Of a stretch of 36,671 bases of DNA, positions 1 to 7,900 are shown in pieces (the stretch's first letter is position 1; each line of letters begins with the position of its first letter). Source of the DNA: Candidatus Omnitrophota bacterium (GTDB taxonomy: Bacteria; Omnitrophota; Gorgyraeia; Gygaellales; Profunditerraquicolaceae); contig JAHIOW010000034.1 of NCBI GenBank assembly GCA_018895075.1, positions 1-36,671 of the forward strand, given 5' to 3'. The notes beneath the pieces were generated by a model that had not been told where the DNA came from, made no database searches, and saw nothing but the letters and a program-made list of their open reading frames with translations. The translations under genes were made by a program, and so were the position numbers.

Positions 1-1
1 G

Positions 2-1741
2 GCAGAAGATTATCCGGCAGGATATTTAGGCCCCGGGCATCGGGAATATCTCTCTGGAAAAATCCAAGAGGGTTACCACGTAGAAAAGTTCACCAAGAAT
101 GACCGGCGGCAAAAAGAGCGTGTAGATAAAAGAAACCAGGTAGAGGAAATCCTCGTCTCTTCTTACCAAGCCACCCCCCAATCCAGCAATGGAATCTCAG
201 ATGTAGCAATCCTAGAGAAAGATAATTCCCAAAAACTAAACGCAGAGATTGCCCTTCGCCGCCAGCAACGTGAGAAAGGCGCTGCGGCAGGAGGTGAATT
301 CACTTATATTCCCTACTCCGATGGGAAAAAAGTATATTTTAAGGATGGCCTTCCCGCTAGGATTGAAAATGAAAAGATCCCTGATGAGTTCGGCAATCTC
401 AATATTAAAAATACCTATAATATGAAATATAACGGTAAGCGCTTACTTACCAGCTATGAGGCCGATGTGCAGGATAATCTCGGTAATATCAGTCACTTAT
501 CCTGGTACGGAGCAAGCTACACTGCGGATTCAGTATATTATGGAGGAAAGGATACCACGGCTAATAAAAATCTGGGTGAATATTGGCTCAAAGAGACAGA
601 CTCTGCTGGCAATGTTAAGCTCACCCATTGGAATGCCTTAAGTTATGCCGGAAAACTCCTGAGCGCCTTTTCACAAACCATTGAAGATAGTATCTACGGC
701 AATCTCTCATTTACCCGCACTAATATAACCTATGCCGGGGGTGACCCTGACCAAGCCAGTTCTTACCATGAAGAAGGAATCGGCACTGATGGTTTAACTT
801 ATAGCTTAGATAGAACCAGTATTACCTATAATGGCAAGGACCAACTTACCGGCTACCGCGAAGAAAAATCTACCCTTTACCCTGCCCCAGAAGACAACCC
901 TACTCTCCAACCTGAAAACAGGACAGTAAAGACAATTGTTGATGCCAAATTTGAATATATTAATGGGGGCCAACAAGTGGGACCAGATATAGAAGAACCT
1001 GAACCAGATAAACTCCTTAAGTCAATTATCACTGCTACAACCGAAAACCCGGATGGCTCCTTCAGAACCGAAACCACTACCACCACCTATGATTATAATG
1101 CGCAACTAACCAAGGCCTCAGGGAATAGCCTGTTTTTTGGTCAGGAGGCAAGCTGGTTTGAATATACAGACTTAGAAGGACACACCTTAAGCCGCGGTGA
1201 AGATAAAGACGGCAAGGTTACTTATTCCTATGTGGACCCGGATACCTTAGAAACGGTAATTGTTCCCGAAGAAGAAGTAACTGCTACTTTAAAGGATGGG
1301 AATAAATATAGTGGGACATCAAAGATTCAATACGAAGTTCCCTATGGCAAACCAATGATGAAGCAGGTAAATTCTGTAGTTTCTTATTATCATCCGGAAA
1401 GCCTTGACCTTTTACGCACCGAAGAATCTACTCTCACTTATAATAATGGTTTGGTAAATAATTTGCCAAGAGTTCTTAGTACCCAAGAACATACCGAGAT
1501 TACCTATCCTATGACTGACCCTAAAGGTAACCCGCAAATAGGAATCAAGGATATTACCACCACCTATATTTATGCCGAAAATGGGAATCTTTTAGATGCC
1601 CAAGGATTAGGCACTGGCTTGGGCTATGAGCTCACTGATGATGGCTGGATGGGATACACCAGTGAGATTAATATAGATTACGAGGTGATTCTGGGTGAGG
1701 CAAAGCAAAAACATTCTGAAGAAAGAAAGGATTACAAATAG
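2..1741 (+). CDS. Secreted-type YD-like repeat protein, 5' end outside the window
   Basis: The frame is open from base 2 to the TAG at 1739-1741 (579 residues visible), so the true start lies left of the window. The in-frame ATG at 422 has no Shine-Dalgarno and coding runs straight through it. The protein is low in cysteine, rich in Thr/Tyr/Gly, and built of degenerate repeats around a Tyr-(Asn/Ala)-x-x-x-Leu core, for example YNGKRLLTSYE, YAGKLLSAFS, YNGKDQLTGYRE and YNAQLTKASG, separated by Thr-rich beta-strand-like stretches (TTTTYDYN, DITTTYIY). This resembles RHS/YD repeats of extracellular proteins, but the match is loose and no toxin or protease domain is visible. It ends 76 bases before the next secreted repeat protein, which shares its style, so the two are probably co-transcribed paralogues. 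Function unknown; cell-surface or secreted location is inferred. Confidence 0.8.
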   Translation, partial: AEDYPAGYLGPGHREYLSGKIQEGYHVEKFTKNDRRQKERVDKRNQVEEILVSSYQATPQSSNGISDVAILEKDNSQKLNAEIALRRQQREKGAAAGGEFTYIPYSDGKKVYFKDGLPARIENEKIPDEFGNLNIKNTYNMKYNGKRLLTSYEADVQDNLGNISHLSWYGASYTADSVYYGGKDTTANKNLGEYWLKETDSAGNVKLTHWNALSYAGKLLSAFSQTIEDSIYGNLSFTRTNITYAGGDPDQASSYHEEGIGTDGLTYSLDRTSITYNGKDQLTGYREEKSTLYPAPEDNPTLQPENRTVKTIVDAKFEYINGGQQVGPDIEEPEPDKLLKSIITATTENPDGSFRTETTTTTYDYNAQLTKASGNSLFFGQEASWFEYTDLEGHTLSRGEDKDGKVTYSYVDPDTLETVIVPEEEVTATLKDGNKYSGTSKIQYEVPYGKPMMKQVNSVVSYYHPESLDLLRTEESTLTYNNGLVNNLPRVLSTQEHTEITYPMTDPKGNPQIGIKDITTTYIYAENGNLLDAQGLGTGLGYELTDDGWMGYTSEINIDYEVILGEAKQKHSEERKDYK

Positions 1742-1817
1742 CAAAAGGAGGTAGAAAATGTTTACAAAACACTTAAACAAAAAACAAAAAAATCTAAATG
1801 GAAAGGAGGTGAAAAAG

Positions 1818-3158
1818 ATGAAAAGGTTAATTGCACTTAGTTTAATAGTGGGGCTAGCTTTCTGTACATTAGCTCTGCCTTGTGCTCAAGCTGATGATCC
1901 ATCGCCATGGCGAAAAGTTATTACTTGGATTGACTATGTCTGGAACGGAGCAGCTAAACTCCTAAGTCAAGTTATGTACTCTACTGCCACAGGTTATACC
2001 GACTTAGGAGGAGACGCATACGAGTATACCATCAACTCCAAGGTTACCTTTGATGTAATCAATGGTGTAGCCTACGATAAGACAAGCCACTCTGAAGAAA
2101 CCCGTACAACAGGCGATGGCAAGGAGACTATAATTACCACTGATATTACTTACGAAAGAGATGCAACTGGTCGTCTCCTGGATGCAACTGGTACCCGTAC
2201 AATTAAAGGTTGGACAGCAGAGGTAGATGAGAATGATGATGGCACAATAGACGAGGGCGAAGGAAGGAAGTATTATGAGGAAACCAGCGCATTAGAGTTT
2301 GAGATTATCAATGGAGCAGCGGAAGTGGTCAAAGAAACAACCACTCGTAAGACCTATGACACCGAGACGAAAGCCAATCTTATCTCTGAAACTACGAGTA
2401 CGACCACCCGAACTTACCAAATCATCAATGGTGTAACTAAGCTGGTGGATGTGGAAACTACAGGAAAGACAACATTCTATAATGATGGAACATACGATGA
2501 CACTAATTATCCTTATACTGAGTTTACCACAACAACCCACTATGCGTATGATGCTAAAGGTAATATCCTGCCTATGAGTGAAGTAGAAAAGAAACCATAC
2601 GATGTTGATGAAGATGGTACTATAGAAGAAGGGGAATACGCTCTCTTCGACAGTGATGGCAACCTGATAACCGATACCAATGATGATGGTTCAGTTGTGG
2701 ATGAAGCACTTGCCCTGATGAGTGGTTCCTATACTGTGACCTATAGCAGTGGAATTAGAAAAGGTGCCGCAGGTGAATGGGTAGTATTTGTACAAACAGA
2801 GTTAACACCTTTCAAGGTAGAAAACGGAATGGCTATTCCATTGTGGACATACACAGAATATTCTAACAACAATCTTATACCTGATGCTGCTGTAGATGTT
2901 TTACCTGATCCCATTGTGCAGGGAACAGTGGTAGCTATACACAAGGTTGAATCTGAAGCTAATAATGTGGGTACCAAAAACACTGCCACTTGGGTAATCA
3001 TCAGAGATGCCCAAGGCAGGCTCTGGGCATATCGTTACTTCAATGGTCTATCCGACATTGGCAGTATAAGTGTTGGTGATAAGGTGGAGGCGCAAGGAAA
3101 TACTATGGCAGGAGAGGCGAATATGGTTGAGGCAACTGTGGCGCTCAAAAAGTTATAA
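1818..3158 (+). CDS. Secreted repeat protein with YD-like repeats and two EF-hand loops
   Basis: Hypothetical secreted protein of 446 residues from the ATG at 1818, which has AGGAGG at 1804-1809 (8-base spacing) and begins a clear signal peptide (MKRLIALSLIVGLAF, cleavage near CAQA-DD). An in-frame ATG at 1758 also has AGGAGG (1746-1751) but would add 20 Lys-rich residues before the signal sequence. The mature part holds YD-like units (YERDATGRLLDATG, YAYDAKGNILP) and a recurring IINGxxxxV...TT unit. Two 12-residue loops fit the canonical EF-hand pattern exactly: DENDDGTIDEGE (near residue 137) and DVDEDGTIEEGE (near 262). A third, DTNDDGSVVDEA, is dockerin-like. Calcium binding is therefore likely. 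The last 80 residues (GTVVAIHKV... VGDKVEAQGN) look like a small OB-like beta domain. Probable operon partner of the upstream gene. Precise role unknown. Confidence 0.82.
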   Translation: MKRLIALSLIVGLAFCTLALPCAQADDPSPWRKVITWIDYVWNGAAKLLSQVMYSTATGYTDLGGDAYEYTINSKVTFDVINGVAYDKTSHSEETRTTGDGKETIITTDITYERDATGRLLDATGTRTIKGWTAEVDENDDGTIDEGEGRKYYEETSALEFEIINGAAEVVKETTTRKTYDTETKANLISETTSTTTRTYQIINGVTKLVDVETTGKTTFYNDGTYDDTNYPYTEFTTTTHYAYDAKGNILPMSEVEKKPYDVDEDGTIEEGEYALFDSDGNLITDTNDDGSVVDEALALMSGSYTVTYSSGIRKGAAGEWVVFVQTELTPFKVENGMAIPLWTYTEYSNNNLIPDAAVDVLPDPIVQGTVVAIHKVESEANNVGTKNTATWVIIRDAQGRLWAYRYFNGLSDIGSISVGDKVEAQGNTMAGEANMVEATVALKKL

Positions 3159-3217
3159 GACCGTAAATGGAAAAGTAGAGGGTGGAGGGAAAATTCGATA
3201 TTCTTCTTCCGCCTTTT

Positions 3218-3243
3218 ACTTACTATTTTTACTTACTATTTTT
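3218..3243. repeat. Tandem 13-bp duplication upstream of a promoter
   Basis: The 13-mer ACTTACTATTTTT occurs twice head-to-tail without mismatch (3218-3230 and 3231-3243), ending two bases before the -35 box of the next promoter. It could be a simple slippage duplication or an UP-like A/T element. Confidence 0.7.
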
Positions 3244-3244
3244 A

Positions 3245-3272
3245 TTGACAAATCTCTTCTGGGATGTAAAAT
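3245..3272 (+). promoter_or_regulatory. Sigma70-type promoter, TTGACA-16-TAAAAT
   Basis: TTGACA at 3245-3250 and TAAAAT at 3267-3272, spacing 16. It lies 53 bases before the secreted protein gene that starts at 3325, so that gene probably has its own transcript. Confidence 0.6.
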
Positions 3273-3324
3273 AAAAAATGATGGGAGGATTGAACTTTAA
3301 ATTTTAAATATTTAAGGGGTAGAA

Positions 3325-4035
3325 ATGAAAAAATTGCTTTTAGTTTCACAACTATTCTTTATTGCTTTCCTTATCCCTTGTTTATCTCTTGCCCAAGAGT
3401 CGCAAGGAGAAATCTTCCCCTTGATAACTGTTGAAGGAAGAATTATCTCCAAACAAGGTCGGATAACGCTCATTACTGCTGAAGGTAAAGGCTATCTTAT
3501 TAAGAAAGCTGAAGGTGCAGAAGAGGTATTTAATAAAGTTAGAGAATATCTCAATAAGGATTTTGATATAACCTTAAGCGGCATAGAAACCGGAGAGACA
3601 AAAGGATTTGTGTTTACAGATTACCAGACCAATCAGGCGCGGGTAGAGGAATATAGAGTTATAGAGGTGCTTTTTATAAATGAGATTAAAGAGGGTAGTA
3701 AAGTTAGCAAAATAGATATAAGCAAGCCTAAGGCAGTAGAATACCCTCCTTTAGATTTAACCGCCCATTCCCTTAAAAAGATAAGCGGCAAAATCAGCAA
3801 ATGTAATTTTAAGGGCGTTATTCCTACTATAGAATTAGAAGGAAAACCGGATTTTGCCATTATGATTCCTGCTGGTGTAGAGGCAATAAAGGTGGTAGGA
3901 GAAAATCTTATGGCCTTTAAACCTAAGGATGTCCTTAAAGAAGGGATAAAGGTAGAAATATGGTATGAGGAAAAGGGATATATAAGGAATGCGCGCATAA
4001 TTACGATTCAAGAAAAAGATATAGCAAATCAATAG
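3325..4035 (+). CDS. Hypothetical secreted protein, 236 aa
   Basis: I do not recognise a family. The ATG at 3325 follows AAGGGG (spacing 5-6) and starts a typical signal peptide (MKKLLLVSQLFFIAFLIP..., predicted cleavage near LSLA-QE). The mature protein is about 213 residues and Lys/Glu/Ile-rich. Two segments look related: ITVEGRIISKQGRITLITAEGK and KKISGKISKCNFKGVIPTIELEGK both have a GxI-x4-9-G-I-T/P-x-I/L pattern, suggesting two small beta-barrel (OB- or TRAM-like) domains. There is only one cysteine in the mature part, and no membrane segment beyond the signal peptide. It has its own promoter, so it is not obviously linked to the upstream repeat proteins. Likely periplasmic or extracellular; function unknown. 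Confidence 0.8.
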   Translation: MKKLLLVSQLFFIAFLIPCLSLAQESQGEIFPLITVEGRIISKQGRITLITAEGKGYLIKKAEGAEEVFNKVREYLNKDFDITLSGIETGETKGFVFTDYQTNQARVEEYRVIEVLFINEIKEGSKVSKIDISKPKAVEYPPLDLTAHSLKKISGKISKCNFKGVIPTIELEGKPDFAIMIPAGVEAIKVVGENLMAFKPKDVLKEGIKVEIWYEEKGYIRNARIITIQEKDIANQ

Positions 4036-4125
4036 AAATAAAAAACAAGATAGATGTAGGGGGTAATTAAGCACTCAAGAAAAGTGCATTACCACTGCGG
4101 ATGTAAAGCCAAAGGATTTTGTGTC

Positions 4126-4154
4126 TTGACACATTTGATGAAATGTGGTATATT
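4126..4154 (+). promoter_or_regulatory. Promoter with operator palindrome for the RHH/PemK module
   Basis: TTGACA at 4126-4131 and TATATT at 4149-4154, spacing 17. The spacer holds a palindrome, CACATTT-gatg-AAATGTG (4130-4147, 7-bp arms), the natural site for autorepression by the ribbon-helix-helix antitoxin encoded just downstream. Repressor binding is inference from toxin-antitoxin biology. Confidence 0.75.
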
Positions 4155-4174
4155 TTATAGCAGGGGTGAGAAAT

Positions 4175-4426
4175 ATGACAGAAGGCGCAAGAGCACGAGA
4201 GAGATTAAGTATCGATGTATTTCCCGAAGAGCATAGACGAATAAAGGCCTATGCGGCTCTTCATGGCGAGACAATCCGGGAATATATCATTGAAAGTATA
4301 CGGGAACGTTTAGGCCGGGAGGCTGAAGAGAAAGAATTATCAGCTCTGACTATGCATTTAGATCGAGATCCTGTCTTAAGGAAACTATGGAATAATAAAA
4401 AGGACACTGCCTATGACAAAATATAA
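4175..4426 (+). CDS. Ribbon-helix-helix antitoxin of a PemK/MazF-type module
   Basis: 83 residues from the ATG at 4175, preceded by CAGGGGTGAG. A GTG at 4145 would extend the frame but lies inside the operator and upstream of the -10 end, so it cannot be the start. The core RLSIDVFPEEHRRIKAYAAL followed by GETIREYIIESIRERL is a ribbon-helix-helix fold: a short beta strand, then two helices, expected to dimerise and bind the promoter palindrome. The acidic-basic tail (LDRDPVLRKLWNNKK) is the likely toxin-neutralising segment. The gene overlaps the toxin gene by 14 bases, indicating translational coupling. Family assignment is solid at fold level; the named antitoxin family is not certain. Confidence 0.85.
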   Translation: MTEGARARERLSIDVFPEEHRRIKAYAALHGETIREYIIESIRERLGREAEEKELSALTMHLDRDPVLRKLWNNKKDTAYDKI

Positions 4427-4751
4427 ACGGCAAGATGTAGTTCTGGTTGATTTCGGCTTTTCCGAAGAAACGGGATCCAAAAAGAGACCTGCCCTGGTAA
4501 TAAGCAGCGATAATTATCATAAGAGCCGCCGAGAAGTAGTCGTTTTGGCCATCACAAGCAATATAAGAAGGGTATTATTTGGTGACACCAAAATAGATAG
4601 GTGGAAAGAAGCAGGACTATTGTATCCATCTTTGATTACAGGAATTATTCGAACAATAAAAGATAATATGATAATTCGCAAGTTAGGGACTCTTTCTCAG
4701 CAAGACTTTCAGAAGGTGCAAGAGACTCTTAGAAAAGTGACAGAATTCTAA
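4413..4751 (+). CDS. PemK/MazF-family endoribonuclease toxin
   Basis: 112 residues, a usual MazF length. It begins KRQDVVLVDFGFSEETGSKKRPALVISSD, the PemK/MazF beta-strand pattern [GD]DVVLVDF followed by K-R-P-A-L-V-I-S, in which the conserved Arg/Pro region contributes to the RNA site. The later conserved strand VVVLAITSNIR (MazF usually has V-x-P-x-T-S) and the helix RKLGTLSQQDFQKVQETL complete the fold. In the family the toxin cleaves single-stranded mRNA in the cytoplasm and is held inactive by its antitoxin, here the overlapping RHH protein. An AAAAGGA lies 9-10 bases before the ATG. It ends before a leader and terminator preceding the efflux genes, so it is not part of that operon. Confidence 0.88.
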   Translation: MTKYKRQDVVLVDFGFSEETGSKKRPALVISSDNYHKSRREVVVLAITSNIRRVLFGDTKIDRWKEAGLLYPSLITGIIRTIKDNMIIRKLGTLSQQDFQKVQETLRKVTEF

Positions 4752-4779
4752 TGAAAGAATAGCGATTGTCATAATTATA

Positions 4780-4788
4780 TGCTATAAT
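4780..4788 (+). promoter_or_regulatory. Extended -10 promoter (TGcTATAAT) for the efflux leader
   Basis: TG at 4780-4781 and a perfect TATAAT at 4783-4788, with no good -35 at the right distance. Transcription would start near 4795, giving a leader of about 168 bases before the first RND gene. Confidence 0.5.
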
Positions 4789-4800
4789 TAATTAAAGTAA

Positions 4801-4913
4801 GGGATGCTGAAATATCGGCATGCCGAAGTATCGCTTCAAAGGAACTGGCAATAAAATATATCAAGCAGGGGGTAACCAGGCATCTGTATAGATGCGAGGG
4901 TATCCCTTTTTTT
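4801..4913 (+). promoter_or_regulatory. Structured leader with intrinsic terminator (attenuator candidate)
   Basis: The segment begins with structured DNA including the 12-base palindrome TCGGCATGCCGA (4815-4826). It ends in a long terminator hairpin: GGGGUAaCC at 4868-4877 pairs with GGgUAUCCC at 4898-4906, closing over GCATCT-gtat-AGATGC (4880-4895), followed by seven T at 4907-4913. It can simply terminate the toxin transcript. Because a promoter-like extended -10 lies just upstream and the efflux ATG 49 bases downstream, it could instead be a riboswitch-like attenuator. I could not match it to a known riboswitch class. Confidence 0.65.
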
Positions 4914-4962
4914 ATTGAACGCAGGTATTTTGGAAAGTAGCAAGTAGCGAGATGGATGGACA

Positions 4963-7900
4963 ATGCAAATATCTAAACTCTCAGTAAATCGGCCGGTTAC
5001 CACTATCATGATTTTTACTGCCATTGTGCTTTTGGGCCTTATCTCCTGGGGTAAACTCCCCCAGGAGCTCTTCCCTTCTATTACCTATCCCCAGATTACT
5101 GTAGTGACCTCCTATCAGAATGCCGCCCCTGAAGAGATTGAAAGCCTGATTACCAAGATTATTGAAGAGGCCGTGGGCACAGTCAACAACGTCAAGAGAA
5201 TCAACTCTATCTCCAAGGAGGGCCTCTCCCTGGTAATGGTGGAATTCAACTGGGGGGTGAATATGGATTTTGCGGCCCTAAATGTGCGCGAGAAGATTGA
5301 CCTGATAAAGGAAAGGCTCCCGCGCGAATCCCAGGAGCCGATTGTAATGAAATACAACCCCTTTGACCTGCCGATTATGAACCTGGCAGTGACCGGGCCA
5401 ATGCCTCCTTTAGAATTGCGAGATATTTGTAGAAAACATATCAAAGACAGCATTGAAAAAGTAGAGGGCGTGGCTTCCGCCACTATCAGCGGTGGACAGG
5501 AGCGGGAGATCCTCGTTGAGATTGAACAGCCGCGTCTGCGCGCCTCACAGATTTCCATTGTCTCAGTAGTAGATAGTATCAAGGCCACAAATATTAATTA
5601 CCCGGCAGGGACCATAAAAGAGAGTTTCTACGAATACCTAATCCGCACTATGGGTGAATATCAAAAGGTGGAAGAGATACAAGAAACTCCTACCGCCTTA
5701 GACCTCCCGGAAGAGGAGGCCAAAACCCCAAAGGAAAGGGAGGAAAAAGAAAAACAGGCACGGCGCCTGGTCTATCTTAAAGATATCGCCAAGGTAAAAG
5801 ATACGGTAAAAGAAAAAACGAGTATCTCCCGTTATAATGCCGAGGATAGCGTATCTCTGGTAATCAGGAAACAATCGGAGACCAATACCCTTAACGTAGT
5901 AAAAGGAGTAAAAAAAGAAATTCAGAAACTGCTGGAGGAAAAATTACCTGCGGGCCTTAACATCCGGGTAACCTATGACCAATCGCAGTTCATCCAGGAG
6001 GCGATTGCCAATGTGCGCAATGCCGCTATAGTGGGAGCGCTGCTGGCATTCCTGGTGCTCTTCTTTTTCTTAAGGGATTTTAGGTCTTCATCTGTAATCA
6101 CTACCTCCATACCTATCTCAATTATGGCCACCTTTTGTCTGATGTATTTCAGTAAGATAAATCTTAATATGATGTCTTTAGGAGGCCTGGCTTTAGGGAT
6201 CGGGATGTTGGTAGACAACTCCGTTGTGGTCATTGAAAATATCTTCCGCCACCGCCAGGCACAGAAACCTCATAAACAGGCCTGTATTGAGGGCACGCAG
6301 GAGATGGTGGGGCCAATCTTCGGCTCAACCTTAACTACGGTAGCAGTATTTCTACCTTTTGCCTTTGTGGTGGGGATCGCCGGCCAAATCTTCAAGCAAC
6401 TTTCTTTAACCATCACCTTCTCATTGATTACCTCTATAATCGTAGCCCTCTCTTTGGTTCCGGTAATAATCTCTCTGGGCAGCCAACGTAGATTGCGCCC
6501 AGTAGCCCAGCCTCTATCCCCAAAACCCAAGCTCCCGCACTCTGCCTTTGGAACCTTTATCAAAAATATGCTTAATAGAAAAGGGCTGGTCTTAGCTTGT
6601 GTGCTTATCCTGTTTCTGGTAAGCCTGAAGATCCTCTTAAATACTGAACGGCAATTCTTACCAAGGGTTGACCAGCGGCAATTTATTATCAAGGTAGAGC
6701 TACCACCAGGGGCGCGCTTGGAAGTAACTGACGGGGTAGTAAAAAATATCACCCGTTTATTATTGGGGTTGGGGGAAACCAAGGATGTCACCGTAAACAT
6801 CGGCTCCAGTGAAGAAAGGACCTCTGCAGAAGAAACTGCCCTGCAAACCTTAGGTAGCCATCAGGCGCAGATAATGGTGAATCTTAAAAAGAAATCCAAG
6901 AAACTTAATATAACCCGCTCCACAGAAGAGGTTATTCATTATCTTAAGACCAACCTAGAAAGACAGGACTTAGAAGGTGCCCAAATAGAATATATCGCCC
7001 AGGAGACTTCTTTTGGCGCTGCCCTGGAGCAAGGGGCGCCTATTGCCATTGAGATTAAGGGACCGGACCTGAACAGATTACAGGAAATCTCTTCCGTTAT
7101 ACAAACCAACCTAAAAAGGATTACCGGGATTTACGGAATAAAAAGTAGTATGCCCTCTCCCAGCCCGGAGACAAAACTACATATCCTCAAGGATAAGGCC
7201 TCACTCTACGGGCTCTCTGTGCGCGATATTGCGGTTACCGCACAGGTTGCCCTTAAGGGTTATGTGGCCAGTAAATTTAAAGAAAAGGCAGGGCAGGAAG
7301 ATGTGGATATACGGGTGCGCCTGAGGCCCCAGGATATAAGTGACTTAAGGAATTTAAGAAGGCTGCTTATTCATTCTCCCTTAGGGATGGATATTCCTTT
7401 ATCCCAGGTGGCGTATCTGACCAAAGGCAGGGGGCCTACAGAGATAAAACGCATTGACCAGCAGAGAAGCATCATCGTTACTGCAAATATATACAAACGC
7501 AATTTCAACCAGATAATTACCGAGATAAATAAACTGATAGACCCCCTGAGCTCTAAAATCTCCAAAGACTATACTATTGCCCTGGCAGGGGAACAGCAGA
7601 GGATGAAGGAATCATTTAATAGCCTGGCCTTTGCCCTGGTCTTGGCCTTTATCTTGGTTTATATGATTATGGCCGGAGAATTTGAATCCCTCTGGCAGCC
7701 CTTCCTGATTATATTTACCGTCCCTCTTTCGCTGATTGGGGTCGCCTTTGCTCTCTCTATCACCCACACCCCTTTAAGTATAGTGGCTTATTTAGGTATC
7801 ATTATGTTAGGTGGGATTGCCGTAAATAATGGGATTGTCTTGATTGATTTTATTAATAACCTAAGAAAACAGGGGTACCCTGCCTACGAGGCAGTGGTAG

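Noticed and set aside
422-1741. ATG at 422 as the start of the first gene
   Set aside because: The same frame is open back to base 2, with protein-like sequence and no ribosome site before 422; the gene is cut by the window.
3070-3300. Reading frame overlapping the end of the EF-hand repeat protein
   Set aside because: Out of frame with a clearly coding gene; composition not protein-like and it runs through the next promoter.
4145-4174. GTG start for the RHH antitoxin
   Set aside because: It lies in the operator and before the end of the -10 box, so it would not be transcribed.
4801-4870. Known riboswitch (cobalamin, SAM, TPP, guanidine, fluoride)
   Set aside because: None of the conserved core motifs of these classes could be found by eye.
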